A DNA stretch of 58,588 nt from CAVVWJ01 sp965652025 (GTDB lineage Bacteria; Gemmatimonadota; Gemmatimonadetes; Gemmatimonadales; GWC2-71-9). Shown here in pieces: positions 24,988-31,785 of the stretch. The DNA lies in assembly GCA_965652025.1 (NCBI GenBank), contig CBFGTM010000016.1, positions 1 through 58,588 on the forward strand, given 5' to 3'. The notes beneath the pieces were generated by a model. That model was not told the DNA's origin and searched no databases. It saw only the letters and a list, made by a program, of their open reading frames with translations. The number at the start of each line of letters is the position of its first letter. The first letter of the stretch is position 1. A program made the translations under genes and the position numbers.

Positions 24988-26427
24988 TCAAGGGCTTCCG
25001 CCCCTCGCGAGGACTCCAGCCTCCCATATTCCCAGGACCCCGTCGCGATAGCGCTGGTGGAAGATCGCTCTCGCGGTGTCGGACGGCGATCGCGCCTGGC
25101 GGATCACGACTCCTGACAGATGCTGGGCCGCCCAGCTAGGCAGCTGCGACTGAGTGATCGGGTCGATCGGATGACGCAGGCGGCCCAGGAAGTGAAATTC
25201 CCCCGAATAGTGGCCGACGTACGCCATGGGGCGGCCGGAGCTCTCCGCCCGACTCAGAGCCCGAGCCGTCGGCCGCAGATCGTACCGGGTAAGAGTGTCC
25301 CTGCCCACAACGTGCCCCAGGATCAGGAGTGCGGGGGTCACCAGGCTCAGTCTCACCGCCCGCCGCCCCGCGCCAACAGCCAGCAGCGCGAACCCAGGCA
25401 GCAGCGGAATCAGGTAATGAATCTGCTTGCCGCTGATCAGCGAGAGGATAATCCAGCCGGGCACCACCCAGGCGAGGGCGAATCGCGCTGAGAGCCCCCG
25501 GGGCCGGCGGAACTTCCCGGCCAACGAGCGCCACCACGCAGGCCACAGGGTCCAGGGAAACAGGATCAACGGAAAGAGCTGGAGATACCACCACCACGGG
25601 CGCCGATGAGCGAAGGCATGGCTGACCCGCCCGGCAGTCTGGTCCCACAGTATCGCCCTGCGATACGCTGGGCCCCCGCGGACGCCTGCCGCCAGGGCCC
25701 AGGCGAGTGCGAGCGCGGCGCCGAGCGCGACCGCTAGAAGCAGACCGAGATACCAGTGCCGCCACCGGGCACCTTTGGCCGGGTGAACGTGACCCTGGGA
25801 CCACCAGGGAGCCAGCAGGGCGGTGGGCAGGACATGGACCAGGAGCACCGGACCCTTGGTCAAGAGCCCGAGGCCGATGCCCGCAGCGCACGCGCCCCAG
25901 CCTCGGCTGGTACGTCCTCTCGAGGCGTCCACCAGGCCGGTGAGGGCCAGCAGGACGCACGCCGTCAGTAAGGTGTCGAAGAGCACCACGGTGGAGTAGC
26001 TGACCCAGAGTGCTCCGCTCAGGAAGGGCAGTGGCCGATCCCCGGCGTCGGGTATGTCCGAGGACAAGCGACGAGCCAGTCTGGCGAGGAGAAAAACACT
26101 GAGCAGGCCGAAGAGCGGTGGAAGCAGCCGAGGCCACCACTGGTTGACGCCGAAGACACGCCAGCCCAGGAGCATGCCCCAGAAGAGCAGCGGCGGCTTG
26201 TCGCTATAGGGACTGCCGTTCAGGTAGGGGACCAGCCACTCACCCCGGTGCCACATCTCCCAGGCCACCGATAGGTAACGGGTCTCGTCGATGGGGAGCA
26301 GCGGGCGGGTAGCCAGGGCGATGGCGACCAGCATGGCCCACAGGACAACCCACCTCCAACCAGTCGCTAGGAGATTGCTTCGGACGCTACGCGTCCTCGC
26401 AATGACTCCCGGCCCCCCGGCGCTCAC
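24988..26427 (-). CDS. GT39/ArnT-like membrane glycosyltransferase
   Basis: A protein of 479 residues from GTG at 26427, which overlaps the upstream TGA (GTGA) and so is probably translationally coupled. The first lumenal loop contains the acidic motif PIDETRYLSVAWEM, typical of PMT/ArnT transferases that use polyprenyl-phosphate sugars, followed by KPPLLFWGMLLGWRVFG and about ten hydrophobic helices. With GT2 and LAB_N genes upstream it probably transfers a sugar from an undecaprenyl carrier to lipid A or another envelope glycan. Residues about 8-18 (VIARTRSVRSN) are encoded by copy E of the dispersed repeat. The open frame extends further upstream, but only as a shadow of the LAB_N gene. 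Confidence 0.87.
   Translation of the reverse strand: MSAGGPGVIARTRSVRSNLLATGWRWVVLWAMLVAIALATRPLLPIDETRYLSVAWEMWHRGEWLVPYLNGSPYSDKPPLLFWGMLLGWRVFGVNQWWPRLLPPLFGLLSVFLLARLARRLSSDIPDAGDRPLPFLSGALWVSYSTVVLFDTLLTACVLLALTGLVDASRGRTSRGWGACAAGIGLGLLTKGPVLLVHVLPTALLAPWWSQGHVHPAKGARWRHWYLGLLLAVALGAALALAWALAAGVRGGPAYRRAILWDQTAGRVSHAFAHRRPWWWYLQLFPLILFPWTLWPAWWRSLAGKFRRPRGLSARFALAWVVPGWIILSLISGKQIHYLIPLLPGFALLAVGAGRRAVRLSLVTPALLILGHVVGRDTLTRYDLRPTARALSRAESSGRPMAYVGHYSGEFHFLGRLRHPIDPITQSQLPSWAAQHLSGVVIRQARSPSDTARAIFHQRYRDGVLGIWEAGVLARGGSP
26373..26406. repeat. Dispersed palindromic repeat, copy E (inside the GT39 reading frame)
   Basis: GATTGCTTCGGACGC then GCGTCCTCGCAATGAC. It lies within codons 8-18 of the GT39 gene, immediately after the GTGA overlap. 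Confidence 0.85.
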
Positions 26428-26705
26428 CCTGCGAGACGCCGCTGGTGATGGATTAGATGGAGGTTGCGGGAGTAGACCAGGATCCCCGTGAGCTGACCGA
26501 CGAAGAATACCGGATCGTGCCGGTGCAGCGCGTAGGCCAGCAGCAGGAGGCCACCGCCAACGCTGAGGTACCAGAATTCGATCGGCACCACGCTCTGACC
26601 GGCGCGCTCGCTGCGCCACCATTGGACCAGGAATCGCATGGAGAACAGGGTCTGGCCCAGGAAGCCGAGCCCGAGCCACACGGCATTGATATCATGATGA
26701 TGCAT
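26424..26705 (-). CDS. LAB_N (lipid-A-disaccharide synthase N-terminal-like) membrane protein
   Basis: A protein of 93 residues from ATG at 26705. The segment WLGLGFLGQTLFSMRFLVQW, then PIEFWYLSVGGGLLLL and DPVFFVGQLTGILVYSRNL, is characteristic of LAB_N, three short helices related to small multidrug-resistance folds. Stand-alone LAB_N proteins recur beside GT2 and ArnT-like genes and may help flip or present a lipid-linked sugar. Overlaps the GT2 gene by 14 bp upstream and the GT39 gene by 4 bp downstream. Confidence 0.87.
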   Translation of the reverse strand: MHHHDINAVWLGLGFLGQTLFSMRFLVQWWRSERAGQSVVPIEFWYLSVGGGLLLLAYALHRHDPVFFVGQLTGILVYSRNLHLIHHQRRLAG

Positions 26706-27432
26706 CGGGGTCCTCCACAATCGTCGCACGGATGGGCCGGCGCTGCAGCCAGAGCACGCCGGTGAGATCGAGGATGCCGACCCAGAGCCGATCGAGGATT
26801 CCATAGTGGGAGCGGCCGTGGCGCCGGGGGCGGTGACTCACCGGGACAGAGGCTACCTGCCAGCCGCTTCGCAGGAACAGGGCGGGAAGAAAGCGGTGCA
26901 TGTGATCGAACTGCGGCACCGCGAGGAAGGCGTCCCGCCAGAATAGCTTGAGCCCACATCCTGTGTCCGGGGTGGCGTCGCCCAGCACCCGAGCGCGGAC
27001 GGCGTTGGCAATTTTGCCGGCGGCCCGCTTGCCCCACTCGGCCTGCCGCGGCCGCCGGGGGCCGAGTATGAGGGGGAGGCCGGGCGGCGCCGCAGGGTCC
27101 CGGACCATGGCCAGCATCGACAGGAGGTCCGCGGGGTCGTTCTGGCCGTCACCATCGAGGGTGGCAACCCACGCTGCCCGGGCGGCACGCACCCCGTCGA
27201 CTAGCGCCGCGCTCTGGCCCGCCTGCTGCCGGTGGCGCAGGATTCGGAGACGGGGAAACCCCGCCGCCACACCGCGAAGACGCTGGGCGGTGCCGTCATC
27301 GCTCCCGTCGTCAACATAGATGACCTCGTAGTCCACCCGATCATCGAGCGCCGCCCTGATCTCCGCCACCAGCTGGGCCAGGTTGTCGACCTCATTGTGT
27401 ACCGGAACTACGAGGGACAGTTCGGGAGTCAC
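26692..27432 (-). CDS. GT2 polyprenyl-phosphate sugar transferase (DPM1/ArnC-like)
   Basis: A protein of 246 residues from GTG at 27432, which follows GAGGAAC and gives a standard GT2 start (LSLVVPVHNEVDNL). Motifs: VDDGSDDGT for nucleotide-sugar binding and TLDGDGQNDP (DXD-type) for metal, then DTGCGLKLFWRDAF and PVSHRPRRHGRSHYG, as in dolichol-phosphate-mannose synthase and ArnC. It lacks the C-terminal helices of ArnC. It should load a sugar on undecaprenyl phosphate for the GT39 enzyme two genes downstream. First gene of the operon. Confidence 0.9.
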   Translation of the reverse strand: MTPELSLVVPVHNEVDNLAQLVAEIRAALDDRVDYEVIYVDDGSDDGTAQRLRGVAAGFPRLRILRHRQQAGQSAALVDGVRAARAAWVATLDGDGQNDPADLLSMLAMVRDPAAPPGLPLILGPRRPRQAEWGKRAAGKIANAVRARVLGDATPDTGCGLKLFWRDAFLAVPQFDHMHRFLPALFLRSGWQVASVPVSHRPRRHGRSHYGILDRLWVGILDLTGVLWLQRRPIRATIVEDPDASS

Positions 27433-27603
27433 TCGTTCCTCGGGAAAGCCGTACCTAGTTCTAGTATATAGCGAGGAAGCGAAGGGGAGGACATGGCGAC
27501 CATGAAAGGTGATCTGTAGCACAAAACCGACCTGACCTCGGCCACGCCGCTCGCCTGCCGTCCACCCTAAACTCGGAGTGGACTCCAGCTGCGGGGAGGC
27601 GGG
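27433..27603. other. Divergent promoter region
   Basis: This gap drives the GT2 operon leftward and the barrel gene rightward. TAGTTCTAGTATATAG near 27457-27472 is AT-rich and may hold a -10 element, but no complete promoter can be assigned. Confidence 0.35.
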
Positions 27604-28251
27604 ATGGATCGGAAGGCACTGCAGGGGACGAGGCTTCCAGGCTGCATCCTGTTCCTTGGGTGCGGAGCTGCGGCCCTGGTCCCCCGCTACGATCTGCCCG
27701 CCCAAGTTGTTCAGTTGCGCCCAGTTGCCGATATCTCCTTACCCACCAGATTTTCCCTGAAGAACGGATCGATTCACATACGGCAGAAGGTAGGCGTCAC
27801 ACTGGGCGCCCGCATGACCGTCACCTTCAGCGATCGCTTCGACGTGGTCACCGCGGTGAGCTACAGTCCGGGCTACGCGACGATGCACGCCGGTGGCAAG
27901 CGGGTCGTGTTCGACGCCGGTGCGCATTCATTCGGTAGTTCCACCGGCGCTCGGTACTGGATTCGCCCGCCTGGCAGGAAGCTCTCCTGGGAGTTGAACG
28001 GCGGGCTCGGCGTGGTATTCGGGGGTCAACCGACCTACGAAGATCTGTTCGAGACATCCACGGTGAGTGGCGTCTTGGGCAGCACCTGGGTGTATCAGAT
28101 CGGGCGGATCGTGAGCCTCAAGCTCAAGCTGCAGGAACGCCTGTTCCGGCTCCGCTTCGGCATGCCGAACTCAGGCAGCTCGAAGCGGCCGCTCCAGGTC
28201 TCCTTTGGGCTGGGACTACCGTTCCTCGATGCGCTAAAAGCTTCCCCCTAG
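27604..28251 (+). CDS. Predicted outer-membrane beta-barrel protein
   Basis: A 215-residue protein with a signal peptide (about 1-33) and many alternating-residue strands (VTLGARMTVTFSDRFDVVTAVSYSP begins the pattern; LQVSFGLGLPF near the end). It looks like a small 8-10-strand barrel. No specific family is recognised. It lies opposite the lipid glycosylation operon and converges on the cupredoxin gene. Confidence 0.6.
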   Translation: MDRKALQGTRLPGCILFLGCGAAALVPRYDLPAQVVQLRPVADISLPTRFSLKNGSIHIRQKVGVTLGARMTVTFSDRFDVVTAVSYSPGYATMHAGGKRVVFDAGAHSFGSSTGARYWIRPPGRKLSWELNGGLGVVFGGQPTYEDLFETSTVSGVLGSTWVYQIGRIVSLKLKLQERLFRLRFGMPNSGSSKRPLQVSFGLGLPFLDALKASP

Positions 28252-28274
28252 ATCCCGCTCAGTGAGCGGCGGGC

Positions 28275-28691
28275 TCAGGGATAGGCGCCGCCACCTCCAC
28301 CGCCGCTGCCGCCACCACCAGACCCGCCACCTCCGGTACCCCCCGTTGTAGCGGTGACCGTCACCGACCCAGCCATGCCCGCGTGAAGGGAACAGAAATA
28401 CGGGTAGGTCCCTGCGGTGGTGAAGCTCCGGGCAAAGGTCCCCGATGTCTTATCGCCCGATCCGGGGGCGCCGTCTTGGAAGTTGACATTGTGCGCCGCG
28501 CCTCCGGCGTCCCACTGCCAGGTGACCGTACCGCTGACTGGGACGCTGACGGTAGACGGATTGAACTGATTGTTGATAACACTCACCGTGGCGGTGGTGC
28601 CACCGCCGCCACCGGGCTGGGTTGGCGCGTCGTCGCCACCCCCGCAGGCTAGCGCGGCCGCGACCGCGACGATCAAGGTCCGATTGGTCAT
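28275..28691 (-). CDS. Cupredoxin (plastocyanin-like) lipoprotein
   Basis: A protein of 138 residues from ATG at 28691. Lipobox LAC at Cys16, a Gly-rich spacer, then a cupredoxin domain with His67 (AAHNVNF), Cys100, His103 and Met106 (YFCSLHAGM), so a full type-1 copper site. The C-terminus is an unusual glycine/serine tail of repeated GGGGS units (about 117-135). Likely a periplasmic copper electron carrier or copper buffer. It is 19 bp downstream of the CHRD gene on the same strand. Confidence 0.88.
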   Translation of the reverse strand: MTNRTLIVAVAAALACGGGDDAPTQPGGGGGTTATVSVINNQFNPSTVSVPVSGTVTWQWDAGGAAHNVNFQDGAPGSGDKTSGTFARSFTTAGTYPYFCSLHAGMAGSVTVTATTGGTGGGGSGGGGSGGGGGGAYP

Positions 28692-28710
28692 TCGTCTCTC
28701 CACTTCTGGC

Positions 28711-29235
28711 TCACTGCGCTGCAATCTGGCCCCGGATCTCTCCGGCACTCAGGTCCCCGGGACCGGTATTCGGCCCATCTACCCCGTCATCGGTGTGCAC
28801 ATTCACGTAGGCCTGGCCGGCACGCATGGCCGCGACCAAGTCGTCGAAGGTGATCGGCGGAGTGCCCACCACGGTGCCATTCGTGCCGGTGGCAAGAACC
28901 CCGTCCCCGGTTGCGCAGTCCGGCACCGGGGCGCCAGTGCCGCACAGGTTAAGCCGCACCGGGCCGTTCACGCCGGGGGCTGCCAGGTGAATATGAGCCA
29001 GGATCGGATTGGCCAGACCGGCGACATTCACAGTGTAAGTTATCGCGCTTCCCGCGATCGTGAAGGTCGCGGTACCAGTCGCGGTGCTGGCATTCGCGGG
29101 CACCTCTTCCGCGCCCGAGAGGGTGGCCGCGAAGTTGTTTGCCGGTTCGGACGGGTTATTGTCGTCATCGCCGCACGCCGGTACTACCGGCAGCAGAGCG
29201 GCTAGCGCAATTGCCAGAATGGAAGAATGGTTCAT
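28711..29235 (-). CDS. CHRD-domain lipoprotein
   Basis: A 174-residue lipoprotein (lipobox VPAC, Cys21) with one CHRD domain at about 33-172: FAATLSGAEEVPANASTATG, AHIHLAAPGVNGPV, and VNVHTDD. CHRD domains come from chordin-like proteins; bacterial copies are secreted or lipid-anchored and of unknown function, though their conserved His residues suggest metal or ligand binding. Co-transcribed with the cupredoxin lipoprotein. Confidence 0.9.
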   Translation of the reverse strand: MNHSSILAIALAALLPVVPACGDDDNNPSEPANNFAATLSGAEEVPANASTATGTATFTIAGSAITYTVNVAGLANPILAHIHLAAPGVNGPVRLNLCGTGAPVPDCATGDGVLATGTNGTVVGTPPITFDDLVAAMRAGQAYVNVHTDDGVDGPNTGPGDLSAGEIRGQIAAQ

Positions 29236-29370
29236 AAAGGCCTCCTTATCTTGGACGGTAGCCAGGGAGGACGGGGCAGTCTTGCAACCGGGTAGCCGGC
29301 TTGCATGGGGCTAGTGGTGTGCAGGGGATTCTGGGATCATCGTCACAATATGGGACGCGCCGGGAGCACC

Positions 29371-30189
29371 ATGGTTCGCAAGGTCAAAAAGGCTACCGAA
29401 GCCACACGGGTACGACGGATTGAAGCCGGCGGGTTCACCGTTACCGAGGGAATCCACCGGCACGGGTCAGAGCTTCCCTGGCACGATCACCCGACCCCCA
29501 CTATCTGCTTCGTGCTCCAGGGCACCTTCAGCGAGATGTGGCGTGGTGGGTCGATTGCGTGCACCAGCTCGACTCTCAAGATCACCCCTGCCGGTGAGCG
29601 CCACTGGGACCGATTCGACCGGGGCGATGTTCGCGGTCTCCTGATAGAGCCGAACCACGGACAGGTCTCGGCGATCAAGCCCTACTCCGCAGTCCTCGAT
29701 GAGCGACGCGACTTTCGGGGCGGCCTGCTCTCCACCCTGGGCTGGCGGATCTATCACGAGATGCAGCAGCCCGACTCGGCGGTGCCCCTTGCCATCGAAG
29801 GGCTCCTGCTGGAGCTGGTGGCCTTGGCCTCGCGGCTACGGGACATCGGCACTGAACGGGGCCGCCCGCGCTGGTTGGAGGAGGCGCGCGACCGGATCCA
29901 TGCGGAGCTGGGACATCGCCCGAGTCTGAGCGGGCTGGCCCGCTCGGTCGGGGTCCATCCGGTCACCCTGGCGCGGGCATTCCGGCAAACTTTCGGCTGC
30001 ACTGTGGGCGAGTACGTGCGACACCTGCGGGTCGAGCGAGCGGCCCACCAGCTGGCCGGGACCGAGCTTTCATTGGCCGAGATCGCGCTCGCGGCTGGGT
30101 TCTCGGACCAGAGCCACTTCTCCAACCTGTTCCGCCATCACGTTGGAATCTCGCCGTCGAAGTTCCGGCAAGCCGTACGCATAGCGTAG
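29371..30189 (+). CDS. AraC-family transcriptional regulator with cupin sensor
   Basis: A protein of 272 residues from ATG at 29371 (GGGAGC upstream); ATG 29350 or 29305 would add 7 or 22 residues. The N-terminal cupin half has a His cluster (HRHGSELPWHDHPTPT) and ITPAGERHWDRF, which could bind metal or a small ligand. The C-terminal AraC domain holds two HTH motifs (SLSGLARSVGVHPVTLARAF and SLAEIALAAGFSDQSHFSN). It stands between the CHRD/cupredoxin pair and the barrel/cupredoxin pair and is a good candidate for their regulator. Confidence 0.9.
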   Translation: MVRKVKKATEATRVRRIEAGGFTVTEGIHRHGSELPWHDHPTPTICFVLQGTFSEMWRGGSIACTSSTLKITPAGERHWDRFDRGDVRGLLIEPNHGQVSAIKPYSAVLDERRDFRGGLLSTLGWRIYHEMQQPDSAVPLAIEGLLLELVALASRLRDIGTERGRPRWLEEARDRIHAELGHRPSLSGLARSVGVHPVTLARAFRQTFGCTVGEYVRHLRVERAAHQLAGTELSLAEIALAAGFSDQSHFSNLFRHHVGISPSKFRQAVRIA

Positions 30190-30268
30190 TCGGAAAGACT
30201 GAACGCTTCAGTGGTCCAACCGCTCCAACTCTTCAAGACCGACTTCTGGTCGCCCGCTATCTAGAGAG

Positions 30269-31324
30269 ATGCCCGTGCAACGGATAGCCTGCTTTGCGGT
30301 CGGATGCTTCCTGATGCTCGGTCCCAAGGCCTCGGCGCAAACGGTGATGGACCGGACACCCAACCTGGACGGAGCCTGGGTCGGACCGTCGGGCACGCTG
30401 CACTTCAACTTCCTCCACCGCTTTACGGCCAGCTCCGAGCCGGAGCGGAAGGTCACCAGTACCCCAACCTTCCTGATTGCCGCGGGTCTGCCTTACCACA
30501 CCCTCATCGGCTTCCACTACGCTACCAATTCGGAGCTGTCGCCTCGCTATCCCAACGAGTGGGAGTTCTTCGGACGGTTTGCGGCACTGGATCAGGAGTC
30601 GGGTGCCCCGATCGACCTGTCTGCCCAGGTGGGCTACAACCTGGCGGCGAAAGGCCCGGACGGTGAGCTGTCGGTGGCGCGCCGGCAGGGCCCGGTCAGG
30701 ATTCTGCTAGCCGGACGGCTTCTGGGAGGTACAGCGGGCGACAGCGGGACCGACGTCGCGGTAGGATCGGGGCTCGTGCTGCGGTTGACCAGCCATGTGT
30801 CTGTGTCGGGCGATGCCACTACGCTGGTCGAGCGCGGACCAGGGGAGAAGGTGGCCTGGGGAGCGGGGATCAACCTTGCGATTCCCCGGACGCCGCACTC
30901 GCTGTCGCTTCACGCCACCAACGTCAATAACGTCAGTCTGCAGAGCGCCTCCCGGGGAACTGGCACCACTCGGTACGGCTTCGAGTTCACCATCCCGCTC
31001 ACGTTGAGCCGCTATTTCGGGGGCGGGCCAAAGCCCGCGCCGAGGGCGGATACGTTGAGCACCGGGGGTACCAAGGTCTCGGCGGGAATTATCGACTTCA
31101 GCTTCCAGCCGGCTCGGCTCACGGTTCGCCCGGGCACCACGGTGGCGTGGAGCAATCGAGGCCAGGTGATCCATACGGTGACGGCGGAGGACGGGAGCTT
31201 CGATACCGGGGAGATTGATTCAGGCCAGACGGGAAGCATCACCTTCTCTAAGCCGGGGACCTATCAATACCATTGTACCCCGCATCCGTTCATGAAGGGT
31301 GAGATTGTGGTCAGCGAGCAGTGA
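30269..31324 (+). CDS. Beta-barrel (DUF5777-like) fused to a C-terminal cupredoxin
   Basis: The 351-residue protein has a signal peptide (about 1-24, KASAQ), a region resembling DUF5777 outer-membrane proteins (about 40-255, HFNFLHRF, WEFFGRFA, PHSLSLHATN, RYGFEFTIPLTLSRYF), then a cupredoxin domain (about 268-351) with His302 (VIHTV), Cys336, His339 and Met342 (YHCTPHPFM). All copper ligands are present. A soluble copper domain behind the last strand of a barrel is unusual and would have to lie in the periplasm or at the surface. It is followed after 16 bp by a separate cupredoxin lipoprotein with the same Cys-x-Pro-His-Pro-Phe-Met ligand loop. Confidence 0.8.
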   Translation: MPVQRIACFAVGCFLMLGPKASAQTVMDRTPNLDGAWVGPSGTLHFNFLHRFTASSEPERKVTSTPTFLIAAGLPYHTLIGFHYATNSELSPRYPNEWEFFGRFAALDQESGAPIDLSAQVGYNLAAKGPDGELSVARRQGPVRILLAGRLLGGTAGDSGTDVAVGSGLVLRLTSHVSVSGDATTLVERGPGEKVAWGAGINLAIPRTPHSLSLHATNVNNVSLQSASRGTGTTRYGFEFTIPLTLSRYFGGGPKPAPRADTLSTGGTKVSAGIIDFSFQPARLTVRPGTTVAWSNRGQVIHTVTAEDGSFDTGEIDSGQTGSITFSKPGTYQYHCTPHPFMKGEIVVSEQ

Positions 31325-31340
31325 GCGGGAGTCAGGAGTC

Positions 31341-31721
31341 ATGCGCAAGGTACTGGCTGGGCTATTAGCGACGTTTGCTCTGGTAGGGCTTGGGGCCGGG
31401 TGCTTCTCGGAGCATCAGCCCTCGACCTCCGTCAGTGGCGTGTGCAACATCGATCTGGGCGAGGGGTTCCCCGGGTCGACCGTTGTGGTGATCCGCGGGT
31501 TTGCCTTCGATCCGGGCGAGGTGCGGATCCGGGCCGGCGAGCGGGTCACCTGGATCAACTGCGATACGGACGCGCACACCAGCACCGGTGACGCCGGCGA
31601 GTGGAACTCACCCCTGCTTGCCGCAGGCGATGCCTTCACTCAGACCTTTGCGGCCGCGGGAGAATTTTCCTACCACTGCGAGCCGCATCCCTTCATGCTC
31701 GGCCGAGTGGTCGTCGAGTAG
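31341..31721 (+). CDS. Cupredoxin lipoprotein
   Basis: A protein of 126 residues from ATG at 31341 (AGGAG just upstream). Lipobox GAGC at Cys21. Cupredoxin domain at about 45-126 with His79 (DAHTS), Cys113, His116 and Met119 (YHCEPHPFM). An extra Cys pair (Cys35, Cys74) could form a disulfide. It is the second gene of a two-gene unit with the barrel/cupredoxin fusion; the two cupredoxin domains share their ligand loop and probably arose by duplication. Confidence 0.88.
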   Translation: MRKVLAGLLATFALVGLGAGCFSEHQPSTSVSGVCNIDLGEGFPGSTVVVIRGFAFDPGEVRIRAGERVTWINCDTDAHTSTGDAGEWNSPLLAAGDAFTQTFAAAGEFSYHCEPHPFMLGRVVVE

Positions 31722-31726
31722 CAGCG

Positions 31727-31761
31727 GGATTGCTTCGGAGGCTGCGCCTCCTCGCAATGAC
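31727..31761. repeat. Dispersed palindromic repeat, copy F
   Basis: GGATTGCTTCGGAGGC then GCCTCCTCGCAATGAC. It fills the gap between the convergent cupredoxin and aldolase/dehydrogenase genes, where it could act as a bidirectional terminator. Confidence 0.85.
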
Positions 31762-31785
31762 TTCAGCTGGTCTGCTTGCAAGGAT

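Noticed and set aside
28255..28270. Small hairpin CCGCTC-AGT-GAGCGG between convergent barrel and cupredoxin genes
   Set aside because: Only 6 bp of stem and no T-tract; too weak to call a terminator.
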